From the NCBI GenBank assembly GCA_913031205.1, contig CAJWEM010000006.1, positions 1 to 57,255 on the forward strand: a DNA stretch of 57,255 nucleotides. The letters run 5' to 3'. Shown here in pieces: positions 40,587 to 51,436 of the stretch (positions are counted from its first letter, which is position 1; every line of letters starts with the position of its first letter). The notes under the pieces were generated by a model, which made no database searches, had not been told where the DNA came from, and was given only the letters and a program-made list of their open reading frames with translations. Source of the DNA: an uncultured Gammaproteobacteria bacterium. GTDB lineage: Bacteria > Pseudomonadota > Gammaproteobacteria > Poriferisulfidales > GCA-002705445. The position numbers and the translations under genes are program-made.

Positions 40587-42866
40587 ATGAAAAAAATAAT
40601 TAACGTAACAATATGTATTTTTTCACTTTTTTCAATAAAAGCATTTTCTCAAGATATTTCTGAGACAGATTTTTTTTGCTGCTCAGTTAATGACATATAC
40701 AAAACATCAACAGACATCAATAAATACGAAGATTCCTTAGAGAAAGAATCGTCAAATTCCACGCCGGATATAATCAATATCGAGGCCGACGAAACATTTA
40801 GAGATGAAAGAGAACAAATAACTATTCTTCAAGGTGACACAAAAATTGTTAGGGGTTCAGAAACTATTCAAAGTGAACTTACAAACGTTCTTCAGCTTGA
40901 AGATAGAGCTCGAATGAGTGGAAATGTCAGATATGAAAATGAAGGCCTTCAAATTACATCCCCATATGCTGAATATAATACGAGAAGCTCAAGAACGGAC
41001 TTTTTGTCTCCAAAATATAAATACCCAGAGTTAGAAATATCTGGCAAAGCTCATTACGGCGTTAGACTAAAAAACAAAAAAGTTTTTTTGAAAAATTCAA
41101 CTTATACGACTTGCGACTTACTTAACCCTGATTGGAATTTAATTGGAAGTTCAACCGAGCTAGATTTTGAAAATGGTATTGGTAAAAGTAGAGATGTTTT
41201 TGTAACTGTAAAAGGAGTACCAGTATTTTACAGTCCTTACATGCAATTTTCTTTAGATGATCAGAGAAAAACTGGCTTCCTTGTTCCGGATTTTTCAGGT
41301 AGTTGGGTTAAAGGGCCGGACGTTATTACTCCCTTTTACTGGAGTATAGCACCAAATATGGATATGCTGATAAGGCCTGGATACATTCAAGAGAGAGGAA
41401 GTAAACTTGAATCAACGTATAGATATCTAAATCAAAATTTTATAGGTACTATGTATTTTTCTTTCCTAGATGATGATTCTGAATACAAAGGATCAGGAAA
41501 AAATACAAGAAGTAACAGCGATAGATACAATTTTTACTTTAAACATGAACACACATTCGCGAATAATTTAAAAATCGATTTACTTTATGACAAATTTTCT
41601 GATAAAGACTATTTCGATGATTTTGGAAGTGGTATATCGGATAGTAGTACGTCATATAGAACAAGGCATGCAAAGCTAGAATATGATTTTAATGGCTGGT
41701 CTATTCGCTCTAGATTTATGGGATATCAGACATTTGATAAAAATTTAAATTCTTCATCTCAACCATATGACATATTGCCAGAAGTGAATATCCATAAGAG
41801 AGTGGATCAAAGTTTTGTAAATTACGATTTGAACTTAAATATTGCGGAATGGGATCATGTATCAAAAGTTGATGGTACAAGAGCAGACGTGCAAATAGGT
41901 ATTGATAGAACTTTTTTTGCGAAAGGAATATCAATAAAACCAAGATTCAAATTACAACACACTACTTACGATTTAGATAAACAATCTGCAGGTCTAACGT
42001 CTAGCCCAAGTAAAACGATACCAATATTTTCTTTAGATAATGAAATGACATTATCAAAGCAAATTGGTAACTCTAGTTTAGTTCATCAAATTAAACCTAG
42101 AATATTTTACTTGTACTCTGGCGAAGAAGATCAAAGTGATATTCCTATTTTTGACACTGGAGTTAATGAATTTACATATTCACAGTTATTCCGAGATAAT
42201 AGTTTCTCAGGATATGATAGAAACAATGATACAAACCAGCTAACACTCTCACTTTCTTCAGGATTTTACAGTATTGAGGAATCTAGAGAATTATTTTCTG
42301 CCAGCATTGGGCAGATTTTTTATTTTGAGGATAGAAATGTATCACTAGACAATAGTTCAGTAAGTAGAAGAGCGAATTCAAACATAGTTGCGGAACTTGA
42401 ATATAAGCCATTTTTAAACACAAGTTTTAAATCTACTTTTATGTATGATAGAAAAGCAGTAAGCCAAAAAACACAAAAAAATATTCATACATTTCAATAT
42501 AAAGGTAAAGGAAACAATGTGTTTAATGCGAGCTACAGATATAGAAAAAATGACATCGAGCAAGGTGATTTGAGCTTCGCTTGGGGGTTAAGTGATAGAT
42601 TAAATATTCTTGGAAGATGGAATTACGATTTTAAAAATAATTTAAGCGCAAATAATTCTGGTGATATTGAGACACTAGCTGGATTAGAATATGAAAGTTG
42701 TTGCTGGAAAGCAAGATTAGTTCACAGGAGATTTAAAATTGATGAAAATTCTTTTGAAAAAGATATTCAATTCCAAATAATGTTAAAAGGATTTACTGAT
42801 GTTGGAACACCCTTAGGTGATCTAATTTCCAATAGTATAAAAGGGTATATTGATAAAGAATATTAA
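40587..42866 (+). CDS. lptD: LPS-assembly outer membrane protein LptD
   Basis: OstA-like N domain, 'LLNPDWNLIGSSTELDFENGIGKSRDVFVTVKGVPVFYSPYMQFSLDDQRKTGFLVPDF'; start set at MKKIINV with signal peptide. Confidence 0.94.
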   Translation: MKKIINVTICIFSLFSIKAFSQDISETDFFCCSVNDIYKTSTDINKYEDSLEKESSNSTPDIINIEADETFRDEREQITILQGDTKIVRGSETIQSELTNVLQLEDRARMSGNVRYENEGLQITSPYAEYNTRSSRTDFLSPKYKYPELEISGKAHYGVRLKNKKVFLKNSTYTTCDLLNPDWNLIGSSTELDFENGIGKSRDVFVTVKGVPVFYSPYMQFSLDDQRKTGFLVPDFSGSWVKGPDVITPFYWSIAPNMDMLIRPGYIQERGSKLESTYRYLNQNFIGTMYFSFLDDDSEYKGSGKNTRSNSDRYNFYFKHEHTFANNLKIDLLYDKFSDKDYFDDFGSGISDSSTSYRTRHAKLEYDFNGWSIRSRFMGYQTFDKNLNSSSQPYDILPEVNIHKRVDQSFVNYDLNLNIAEWDHVSKVDGTRADVQIGIDRTFFAKGISIKPRFKLQHTTYDLDKQSAGLTSSPSKTIPIFSLDNEMTLSKQIGNSSLVHQIKPRIFYLYSGEEDQSDIPIFDTGVNEFTYSQLFRDNSFSGYDRNNDTNQLTLSLSSGFYSIEESRELFSASIGQIFYFEDRNVSLDNSSVSRRANSNIVAELEYKPFLNTSFKSTFMYDRKAVSQKTQKNIHTFQYKGKGNNVFNASYRYRKNDIEQGDLSFAWGLSDRLNILGRWNYDFKNNLSANNSGDIETLAGLEYESCCWKARLVHRRFKIDENSFEKDIQFQIMLKGFTDVGTPLGDLISNSIKGYIDKEY

Positions 42867-42871
42867 TTAAA

Positions 42872-44218
42872 ATGAAATATATAAAACTAATAATATTTTT
42901 TGTATTATTTAATACAAATGCTTTTTCAAAAATTTTGGATCAAGCAATAGTCATTATAGAAAATGATGTAATCACCCAAACAGAATATCAAAAGAGATTA
43001 AGATTTATATTAAATCAGTATCAATTAACTGGTCAACAACCACCCCAAGATAAAGAAGCTTTTTACAAGCAAGTTCTTGATCATATGATAAATAAAAGAT
43101 TACAAATGCAATTTGCGAAAAGTATTGGTCTTGAAATAAAAGAATGGATGGTAGACAAGTCAATGGAAAATATGGCAAAGAGAGCAAATCTTTCACTTTC
43201 TGAATTTAGAGAAAAAATCATTGAGAGTGGGGTAGACTATAGTATTTATAGAGAAAATTTAAAAGAAGATTTAATTTCAAGAGAAATTCAACGAAGAGTG
43301 ATCTCTGAAAGAATAAAAATTAGTGAAAAAGAGATTGATGAATTTATTGAACATCAATCACACGTATTTAAAGAAAATAATGAATATAAAATTTCTTTAA
43401 TTTTAGTATCTCTCCCAGAGACTCCATCAATAAATGAAAAAATTACCGCAAAGAAAAAGATTGAAATGATAAAAGGTAAGTTTTTATCCGGAGAAAGTTT
43501 TTCATCTCTAGCTAGAAATTATTCTGATAGCGGTAATGCTTTAGATGGTGGTGATTTAGGATGGAGAAAAATTAGTGAGGTACCTGAAATATTTTTAGAT
43601 TCTTTAGAAGTTGTTGGTAAAGGTAGCATTAGTGATATTATTGAAACTCTAAATGGATTTTACTTATTTTTCTTGGAAGACAAAAAAGAAATGCAAAATG
43701 TTGAAATTGTAGAGAGAAAAGTAAGACATATTCTAATTAAAAAGAATGCAATTGTAACTGACGAGATTGCACAAAATAAGCTTAAAGAATTAAAGGTAAG
43801 AATTGAAAATGGAGAATCATTTTCTGATCTTGCTAAGGCCTATTCTGATGATACGATGTCAGCCGCTTCTGGTGGTGAGTTGGAGTGGTCTGCCCCAGGA
43901 ACTTTTGTACCTCAATTCGAAGATAAAATAGATCAACTTCCACTCAATCAAATTAGCGTGCCTTTTCTAAGTCAGTTTGGATGGCATATTCTTGAAGTTC
44001 TTGATAAAAGAGTACAAGATAATACTGAAATTATTAAAAGAAATTTAGCTAAGCAATATCTAATTTCAGGTAGGTCGAGAGAAGTAATAGATGCTTGGTT
44101 AATTGAGTTAAAAGAAAAAAATTTTATAAAATATGTTTCCGAAAATAAGAAAAAAACTAATAAAATTCTCGAAAGAAATAATTCTCTACAACAACGATGG
44201 GATCCTTTCTCTGAATGA
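42872..44218 (+). CDS. surA: Periplasmic chaperone/PPIase SurA
   Basis: SurA N domain, two parvulin domains; synteny lptD-surA-pdxA. Confidence 0.95.
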   Translation: MKYIKLIIFFVLFNTNAFSKILDQAIVIIENDVITQTEYQKRLRFILNQYQLTGQQPPQDKEAFYKQVLDHMINKRLQMQFAKSIGLEIKEWMVDKSMENMAKRANLSLSEFREKIIESGVDYSIYRENLKEDLISREIQRRVISERIKISEKEIDEFIEHQSHVFKENNEYKISLILVSLPETPSINEKITAKKKIEMIKGKFLSGESFSSLARNYSDSGNALDGGDLGWRKISEVPEIFLDSLEVVGKGSISDIIETLNGFYLFFLEDKKEMQNVEIVERKVRHILIKKNAIVTDEIAQNKLKELKVRIENGESFSDLAKAYSDDTMSAASGGELEWSAPGTFVPQFEDKIDQLPLNQISVPFLSQFGWHILEVLDKRVQDNTEIIKRNLAKQYLISGRSREVIDAWLIELKEKNFIKYVSENKKKTNKILERNNSLQQRWDPFSE

Positions 44219-45198
44219 AAAAATATCCGAAAATACTAATATCCCCAGGCGACCCTTCTGGAATAGGTTATGATATTCTTTTTGATTTAACAAAAAAGAA
44301 ATTTCCTGCGCACATAGTTATTGTTGCTAGTTATGATAAGTTAAAAGAAAGATCAGAATTACTTAGAAAAAAAATTAATTTAATAAAAATTGATATAAAG
44401 CAAGATAACCTACCAAAATTAAAAAAAAATGACTTATTAATACATGATATACCTAGTAGAAAAAAAGTAGATATTGGCTCACCAAGTATTAAGCATGCGC
44501 CTATGATAATTGAATCGTTAAATCTGTGCATTGAGTACTGTATTTCTAAAGAATATGATGCAATGGTCACTGGGCCAGTACAAAAAAATATTTTACTAGA
44601 ATATGGCGAGAAATTTTCTGGACATACAGAATATATTGCAACTAAGACTGGTGGTACTCCAATTATGATGCTCCATTCAAAGAATTTAAAAATTGCTCTT
44701 CTAACAACTCACGTTCCTTTAAAGAAGGTGCCAAATTTAATTACAGGAGAAAGAATTAAAAATTATGTTGAAATAATTAGTTCAGACCTAAATGAAAAAT
44801 TTGGCATCAAAAAACCACGAATAAATGTATGCGGGCTAAACCCACATGCTGGTGAGGAAGGATATATTGGTAAGGAAGAAAAGGAAATTATCTCTCCAGC
44901 TATAAAAGACTTGAAAAAACGCGGTTATAATGTTTTTGGACCATATTCGGCTGATACAATATTTGCCAGAGATGATGCGGATTTAATACTAGCAATGTAT
45001 CACGATCAAGCCTTACCAGTAATAAAAACATTGGGCTTTGGTAGCATTGTTAACACGACTTTAGGTTTACCAATTGTAAGAACATCTGTAGACCATGGTA
45101 CAGCTATTGATATTGCGGGAACAAATAAAGCTGATTCAAGTAGCTTAATAGCTGCAATACAGGCATCTATCAACATAGTAAAAAGTAAAAATGTTTGA
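44215..45198 (+). CDS. pdxA: 4-hydroxythreonine-4-phosphate dehydrogenase
   Basis: 'SPGDPSGIGYDI', 'GLNPHAGEEGYIGKEE', 'RTSVDHGTAIDIAG'. Confidence 0.96.
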   Translation: MKKYPKILISPGDPSGIGYDILFDLTKKKFPAHIVIVASYDKLKERSELLRKKINLIKIDIKQDNLPKLKKNDLLIHDIPSRKKVDIGSPSIKHAPMIIESLNLCIEYCISKEYDAMVTGPVQKNILLEYGEKFSGHTEYIATKTGGTPIMMLHSKNLKIALLTTHVPLKKVPNLITGERIKNYVEIISSDLNEKFGIKKPRINVCGLNPHAGEEGYIGKEEKEIISPAIKDLKKRGYNVFGPYSADTIFARDDADLILAMYHDQALPVIKTLGFGSIVNTTLGLPIVRTSVDHGTAIDIAGTNKADSSSLIAAIQASINIVKSKNV

Positions 45199-45964
45199 AA
45201 AAATAAATCCAAAAAAAAGTTTGGGTCAGAATTTTTTAAAAAATCAAATTACAATTAATTTAATTGGTGACATAATAAATATTAAGGAAAGTGATTACGT
45301 AATAGAAATAGGGCCAGGGATGGGAGCTATTAGCAGTAGTATACTGGATAAAACGAAAAACTATGTTGGAATTGAAAAAGATCCTTATCTTTCTGAATAT
45401 CTAAAAAAAAAGTATGAAAAAGATATAAAAATAATAAACGAGGACGTCCTGAAAGTTGAATTTTCTGATATTTATAAAAAAAAATATAGAATAATTGGCA
45501 ATATTCCATATAACATATCAACCGAAATTATTATTAAGTGTATCGAAAATAGAATGAATATTCAGTCAGCTTTCTTTATGATGCAGAAAGAATTTGTGGA
45601 TAGAATTCAATCTAAATTTGGAAATAAGGTATTTGGAAGATTATCTGTTTTTTGTCAGATATTTTTTGATATAAATAAATATATCGATATTTCCCCCAAA
45701 GATTTTTATCCAGAACCAAAAGTTTATTCGTCTTTTTTTTCTATTACTCCAAAAAAGAAAATATTATTAGAAGAAAACGAAATTGATAGTTTTTTAAATT
45801 TCGTAAAAGAAATTTTTGAAAAAAGAAGAAAAAAAATCAAGAATTGTATTTCAATAAAGTACGACAATGTATATGATAATATTGATAAAAGAGCTGAACA
45901 ATTATCAATTCAAGAAATGATTAATTTATATAGAGACTTAAAGAATGATGGAAAGCTTGTATAA
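45191..45964 (+). CDS. rsmA: 16S rRNA dimethyladenosine transferase
   Basis: 'KKSLGQNFLKN', 'IEIGPGMGAISSSIL', 'IIGNIPYNISTEI'. Confidence 0.96.
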   Translation: MFEKINPKKSLGQNFLKNQITINLIGDIINIKESDYVIEIGPGMGAISSSILDKTKNYVGIEKDPYLSEYLKKKYEKDIKIINEDVLKVEFSDIYKKKYRIIGNIPYNISTEIIIKCIENRMNIQSAFFMMQKEFVDRIQSKFGNKVFGRLSVFCQIFFDINKYIDISPKDFYPEPKVYSSFFSITPKKKILLEENEIDSFLNFVKEIFEKRRKKIKNCISIKYDNVYDNIDKRAEQLSIQEMINLYRDLKNDGKLV

Positions 45965-46325
45965 AATTGAGGTCAAAGTTTTTACAGAGTATGTTGAAAG
46001 TCAATCATTGCCGTCTGAAGGTAAATATTTTTTTTCGTACACCGTTAAAATAAAAAATATTGGTAAAATTCCTGCAAAGCTTATTAGCCGTCATTGGATA
46101 ATAACTGATGCAAATGAAAGGAAAGAAGAAGTTAGAGGGTTAGGAGTTGTCGGAGAGCAGCCAAGGCTGAAAACAAATGAATCTTTTGAATATACAAGCG
46201 GCACAATAATTAATACTCCGGTAGGTACAATGTATGGTACTTACCAAATGATTGCTGATAATGGGTACGAATTTGATGCAGAAATACCTCTTTTTTCTTT
46301 AAATGTCCCGAAAGTCTTAAATTGA
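45945..46325 (+). CDS. apaG: ApaG protein
   Basis: 'GKYFFSYTVKIKNIGKIPAKLISRHWIITDANERKEEVRGLGVVGEQP'. Confidence 0.96.
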   Translation: MMESLYKIEVKVFTEYVESQSLPSEGKYFFSYTVKIKNIGKIPAKLISRHWIITDANERKEEVRGLGVVGEQPRLKTNESFEYTSGTIINTPVGTMYGTYQMIADNGYEFDAEIPLFSLNVPKVLN

Positions 46326-46326
46326 T

Positions 46327-47145
46327 ATGTCTACATTTGCTATTGGGGACATTCAAGGTTGTTACAAAGAATTCAGAAATTTACTAAATGAAATTAAATT
46401 TAATAAGAGTAAGGATACTTTGTGGTTAGCGGGTGATTTAGTTAATAGAGGGCCAAATTCTTTTGACGTAATTAAATATGTAATGGATTTAGAGTCCAGT
46501 GCAATAACTGTTTTAGGAAATCACGATTTTTACTTACTTGCCTCGTATTATAAGGTTGACCCATGGCCACATAAAAATAATAATTTTAATGAGATTATTG
46601 ATGATCCTAATGGAGACCAAATAATAAACTGGCTTAAAAACCAAAAGATGGTGCATACTGATAAGGATCTTGGTTTTATTATTGCGCACGCAGGAATTTA
46701 TCCTAAATGGACACTAGAGGATATAAATTTTTTATCAAAAAATATCGAGAAAAAGCTTCAAGATAAGAACTGCAACTATTTTTTAAAGTATCTTTGGAAT
46801 GACGAGCCAGCAAATTGGCATGAGGCATTAAGTGAGGATGAAAAATTAATATTTGCTGTTAATGTATTTACTAGAATGAGATATCTTAATAAAGATTTGT
46901 CCTTAAATTTAACAGTTAAAGCTAATCCGAATGATGTTGAAGCAGATGGCAAATATCCTTGGTTTGAATTTAAAAATGACGTATTAAATGAATTTAAGAT
47001 GATTATTGGTCATTGGTCAACTTTAGGCTACTACGAAAAAAATAATTTTGTTTCAATAGATACTGGATGTGCTTGGGGTAAAAAATTAACTGCTATTGAA
47101 CTAAAAAGTGAAAAGAAAGTAAAAAAATATCAGGTTACATGCTAA
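46327..47145 (+). CDS. apaH: Diadenosine tetraphosphatase (symmetrical)
   Basis: 'FAIGDIQGCYKEFRNLL', 'LAGDLVNRGPNS', 'VLGNHDFYLLA'. Confidence 0.96.
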   Translation: MSTFAIGDIQGCYKEFRNLLNEIKFNKSKDTLWLAGDLVNRGPNSFDVIKYVMDLESSAITVLGNHDFYLLASYYKVDPWPHKNNNFNEIIDDPNGDQIINWLKNQKMVHTDKDLGFIIAHAGIYPKWTLEDINFLSKNIEKKLQDKNCNYFLKYLWNDEPANWHEALSEDEKLIFAVNVFTRMRYLNKDLSLNLTVKANPNDVEADGKYPWFEFKNDVLNEFKMIIGHWSTLGYYEKNNFVSIDTGCAWGKKLTAIELKSEKKVKKYQVTC

Positions 47146-47644
47146 GCTTTTTTACATATACCTCTGATCTGAAGTTATGCGAGTTTTTTTCATTTTTACT
47201 ATAATTTTCGCTACTAACTAAATCCCAAGCTTCGAAATCCACTTCGGGGAAATATTTATCTCCTTGAATATTCTCATCAATTTTTGTAATAAATATTCTT
47301 GCTGCCAAATTAATGGTCTGAGTGTATATCTCCTGCCCACCTATAATAAAAACTTCATCTTCATCTTTTACAGACTGAAGTGCTTCATTTATAGTCTTAT
47401 AAACGGGGACTTCCTTATGAGTAAGGCTTCTTGATAAGATAATATTCTTTCTACCTGGCAAAGGCTTACCTATTGATTCATATGTAAGTCTTCCCATTAT
47501 GATAGTTTTTCCCATGGTAATTGATTTGAAATTTTTAAGATCATCCGATAAATGCCATGGCATTGTATTATCTTTACCGATTACTCTATTTTTGGACATT
47601 GCTACGATAATCGAAATATTCATATTAGACAGCGATTTCACCAC
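47135..47644 (-). CDS. folA: Dihydrofolate reductase
   Basis: '[52 protein letters not shown]'. Confidence 0.96.
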   Translation of the reverse strand: MVKSLSNMNISIIVAMSKNRVIGKDNTMPWHLSDDLKNFKSITMGKTIIMGRLTYESIGKPLPGRKNIILSRSLTHKEVPVYKTINEALQSVKDEDEVFIIGGQEIYTQTINLAARIFITKIDENIQGDKYFPEVDFEAWDLVSSENYSKNEKNSHNFRSEVYVKKLSM

Positions 47645-48419
47645 TAATATGTGGGTGTGATTTATAATTTTCTATCTCGATGTCTTCAAATTTAAAGGAA
47701 AAGATATCATCAACTCTTCTTTTTATATTTAAATTTGGAAGTGGGAATGGCTCTCTCGCCAGTTGAATTTTTGCTTGTTCGATATGATTTTTATATAAGT
47801 GCAAATCTCCAACAGTATAAATAAATTCACCAATATCTAAGGAAAGAACATGAGATACCATGTGTAATAAAAGTGAGTAGGAAGCAATATTAAATGGTAC
47901 TCCTAAAAAAGAATCTGCGCTTCTTTGGTAAAGCTGGCAAGATAACTTATTTCCTTCAATATAAAATTGAAATAAACAATGACACGGTGGAAGCGCCATT
48001 TGATGAAGCTCTCCTACATTCCAAGCAGACACAATATGTCTTCTTGAATCAGGATCATTTCTAAGGCCTTCTATCAAGTTCTCAATTTGATCAACATAGC
48101 TACTATCTTTTCTACCCCATTTCCTCCACTGAACACCATAAATTTTACCAAGATCTCCTTTATTATCAGCCCATTCATCCCAAATAGAAACTCCATGATC
48201 ATTTAAAAATTTAATATTACTATCTCCATTCAAAAACCATAAGAGTTCGTATACAACTGATTTTATATGTATCCTTTTTGTTGTAACTAATGGAAACCCC
48301 TTACTCAAATCAAATCTTGTTTGATATCCAAATGTTGACAGAGTCCCAACACCAGTTCTATCGGCTTTTTCAACACCATTGTTTAATACGTGACTGAGTA
48401 AATTATGGTATTGCTTCAT
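47625..48419 (-). CDS. thyA: Thymidylate synthase
   Basis: '[18 protein letters not shown]', '[11 protein letters not shown]', '[24 protein letters not shown]'. Confidence 0.97.
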   Translation of the reverse strand: MKQYHNLLSHVLNNGVEKADRTGVGTLSTFGYQTRFDLSKGFPLVTTKRIHIKSVVYELLWFLNGDSNIKFLNDHGVSIWDEWADNKGDLGKIYGVQWRKWGRKDSSYVDQIENLIEGLRNDPDSRRHIVSAWNVGELHQMALPPCHCLFQFYIEGNKLSCQLYQRSADSFLGVPFNIASYSLLLHMVSHVLSLDIGEFIYTVGDLHLYKNHIEQAKIQLAREPFPLPNLNIKRRVDDIFSFKFEDIEIENYKSHPHISGEIAV

Positions 48420-49192
48420 GAATGATTTCCTTTATTTATTTGTAACAGATATATACCTAAAAGTAACATTGGCAGACATAGTAATTGACCCATTGTAACC
48501 CAATTAAATGCAATATATCCAATATGAGCGTCCGGCATTCTAAAGAATTCAATTGAAAATCTAAAAGCAGAATAAAGGATAAGAAAGTAAGCTGTAATAA
48601 CTGAAAAACTCAATTTTTTTAAATACAAAATATTCAAAATTATAAATAATATTATCCCTTCGAAAACCGCTTCATATATTTGTGTTGGATGCCTAGGAAT
48701 CATATCTACGCTTGGAAAAATAATACCAAAGGAAGTATTTGTTGGCTTCCCCCAAAGTTCACCATTAATAAAATTTCCTATTCTTCCGGTAAATAAACCG
48801 ATTGGTGTCAAAGCGGTAATGAAATCTGATATTTGGAAAAATTTGATTCTATTTTTTCTACAAAAATAATAAATGCTTATTAGAACTCCTATGAAGCCAC
48901 CATGAAAGCTCATGCCTCCTTCCCATATAAAGAATAGAGATAATGGGTTTTCAATTGTAAATGCAAAATTATAAAAAAAACAATACCCTATTCTTCCTCC
49001 AAAAAAAACACCTAAGAAACTGTAGAAAATCAAATCAGAAAATTGATCTCTTGATATGGGAACTAAATGTTTTCTTATATATATGTTACCCAAAATCCAT
49101 GCCAGAAAAAAAGCAAATAGGTACATAATTCCGTACCAATAAATATGGAAATTACCAATTGTTAGAAAGATTGGATCAATACTATGTATCAT
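48416..49192 (-). CDS. lgt: Prolipoprotein diacylglyceryl transferase
   Basis: '[17 protein letters not shown]', '[14 protein letters not shown]', '[10 protein letters not shown]'. Confidence 0.96.
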   Translation of the reverse strand: MIHSIDPIFLTIGNFHIYWYGIMYLFAFFLAWILGNIYIRKHLVPISRDQFSDLIFYSFLGVFFGGRIGYCFFYNFAFTIENPLSLFFIWEGGMSFHGGFIGVLISIYYFCRKNRIKFFQISDFITALTPIGLFTGRIGNFINGELWGKPTNTSFGIIFPSVDMIPRHPTQIYEAVFEGIILFIILNILYLKKLSFSVITAYFLILYSAFRFSIEFFRMPDAHIGYIAFNWVTMGQLLCLPMLLLGIYLLQINKGNHS

Positions 49193-49300
49193 AAGTAAAT
49201 AATTCTTTCAAAAAGCATATGATACCAGAGGAAACAAGAATTTTAACCATGTAAATATTTTTTCCGCTTTATTAACGAATAGAAGTATAATGTCAATAAA

Positions 49301-50068
49301 TTGATGTTACGGGCTTTATGTTTTATGAAAATTCTCTATTTTTTTAAAAAACTGTTTAAATTTCTTTTTCATATTACGAATACGAAAAAAATTATATCTG
49401 ATATAGGTAGTTTTAATATTTGCGCTAACCAAAAACAAGCTGAAAAAATTAGGCTTTGGTTTAAAAAAATACTAGATATTGTTGATGTTAAGCTCGTAGT
49501 AAAAGGTAAAGTAAAAGAGGGGAATTATTTAATAATTTCGAATCATTCGTCCTGGCTTGATATTGTAATTCTTGGCAGTATATTTCAAACAACATTCCTA
49601 TCAAAAATTGAAATTAGTAGATGGCCAGTTTTAGGCAAAATTACAACAGCAGTGGATATGCTTTTTATAGATAGAGGCGCAAAGAATGCTGCAAATAAGG
49701 CTGTCCAAGATATTTCACAATACATCCAAAATAATAGAAACGTTACAATTTTTCCTGAGGGAACATCGTCAGGGGGGAAGGGTTTATTAAATTTTAAACC
49801 GCGTCTTTTTGCCAGCTGTATTGAGGCAAATTGTCCAGTTCAATGTGTTACAATAAGATATCCCTTTAAGGGTGAGAGAATGCACCCCACTGTTCCATTT
49901 GTAAGGAAAAATTCTTTGTTTTTAAATATTTTAAAAGTTTTATATAGAAACGATATCATTGCTGAAGTAAGTATTGTTGATTTTGTAGATACTGAAAATA
50001 AGAATAGAAAAGATATATCAAAAGAATGCTATGAAATTGTAAAAAATAATTTAGAACATAATGCTTAG
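49301..50068 (+). CDS. 1-acyl-sn-glycerol-3-phosphate acyltransferase family (PlsC-like)
   Basis: 'ISNHSSWLDIVIL' NHX4D motif, 'TIFPEGTSSGGKGLLNFK'. Confidence 0.88.
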   Translation: MMLRALCFMKILYFFKKLFKFLFHITNTKKIISDIGSFNICANQKQAEKIRLWFKKILDIVDVKLVVKGKVKEGNYLIISNHSSWLDIVILGSIFQTTFLSKIEISRWPVLGKITTAVDMLFIDRGAKNAANKAVQDISQYIQNNRNVTIFPEGTSSGGKGLLNFKPRLFASCIEANCPVQCVTIRYPFKGERMHPTVPFVRKNSLFLNILKVLYRNDIIAEVSIVDFVDTENKNRKDISKECYEIVKNNLEHNA

Positions 50069-50744
50069 TAACATCTTAGAAACTGCTTTTCATTTAATTT
50101 TTACTCTTAACGAAGATTTAATTGAAATTATAAGCCTGTCATTAAAAGTAACAATATCTGCTCTTGTGATATCAGTGATAATAAGTATACCATTTGGTGC
50201 TTTTCTTGTTTTATATAGAAATAAATTACAATCTATGGTGATTCTAATTTCAAACACACTCATGGGAATGCCTCCAGTTGTTCTTGGATTAATTATCTAC
50301 ACCCTTGTATCAAAAAGAGGTATTTTTGGTTTTTTAGATATTCTATATACACCATCAGCTATGATAGTTGCGCAAACATTGTTAATAACGCCAATTGTAG
50401 TTTCACTTACCTATGAAGAAATTTATAAAAAATATAAAGATTACTATTTATTTTTAAATTCTTTAAACCTTAGTAACTTTTCTAAACTCAAGACCCTAAT
50501 ATACGAGTGTCGCTATGCACTAATTACTGTTACATTAACTGGTTTTGGGCGTGCCAGTGCTGAAGTTGGGGCCGTAATGATCGTCGGTGGAAATATTAAC
50601 CATTTTACCAGAGTCATGACAACCGCAATAGCTTTCGAAACTAGTAAGGGAAGTATAGAATTAGCTGTAGCTTTAGGTTTAATTTTAATATTAATATCTT
50701 TTATGATAACTTTAATAATTAAATCTTTACGTAAAATAAAATGA
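50061..50744 (+). CDS. ABC transporter permease, TupB-like (tungstate)
   Basis: 'LMGMPPVVLGLIIYTLVSKRGIFGFLDILYTPSAMI', 'GFGRASAEVGAVMIVGGNI'. Confidence 0.78.
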   Translation: MLSNILETAFHLIFTLNEDLIEIISLSLKVTISALVISVIISIPFGAFLVLYRNKLQSMVILISNTLMGMPPVVLGLIIYTLVSKRGIFGFLDILYTPSAMIVAQTLLITPIVVSLTYEEIYKKYKDYYLFLNSLNLSNFSKLKTLIYECRYALITVTLTGFGRASAEVGAVMIVGGNINHFTRVMTTAIAFETSKGSIELAVALGLILILISFMITLIIKSLRKIK

Positions 50745-51436
50745 AAATTCTTCCAATAAAGATAGAAAACCTTTCTTATACTATAAAAGATAGTGAAATA
50801 TTAAAAAACATAAATATTTTTTCTGATGAAAAAAAAATTACAATAATTGCTGGGAATAATGGTTCTGGAAAAACAACTTTGCTAAAGTTTATGCACGGAC
50901 TTATTGAGGATCCATCAAATAGTATTAGTTGGGGAAGTAATTCAATAAGAGAAATTAAAGAGCAACAATCTATGGTTTTTCAGACTCCTATTCTTTTAAA
51001 CAGAACAACTTTTGAAAACATTTTGTATGTTGCAAAGAAAAAAAAAGTTAATAAAAAACATTCTGTTAATAAAATTATTGAAAAGCTAAATTTAGAGAGT
51101 ATTTCTAATACTGATGCAAGATATCTATCAGGAGGAGAAAAGCAAAAAGTTGCAATAGCGATGTCAATAATAGGAAATCCAACGATAATTTTTTTAGACG
51201 AGCCTACATCTCAACTTGATCCAGTTTACAAAAATGAAATTGAAAGTATAATTTCTGAGCTCTCAAAAGATGGTACAAAAATTTTTATGACATCTCATGA
51301 TATATCACAAATAAAAAGAATTGGAGAGGAGATAATATTTTTAGATAAAGGTGAAATAATATTTAATGGAAAATTAATAGAATTTCTTGATCAAGATATA
51401 AGTAATGTAATCAAAAATTATATAAGCTATGGCTAA
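50741..51436 (+). CDS. ABC transporter ATPase, TupC-like
   Basis: Walker A GNNGSGKTT, LSGGEKQK; overlaps the permease gene. Confidence 0.82.
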   Translation: MKILPIKIENLSYTIKDSEILKNINIFSDEKKITIIAGNNGSGKTTLLKFMHGLIEDPSNSISWGSNSIREIKEQQSMVFQTPILLNRTTFENILYVAKKKKVNKKHSVNKIIEKLNLESISNTDARYLSGGEKQKVAIAMSIIGNPTIIFLDEPTSQLDPVYKNEIESIISELSKDGTKIFMTSHDISQIKRIGEEIIFLDKGEIIFNGKLIEFLDQDISNVIKNYISYG

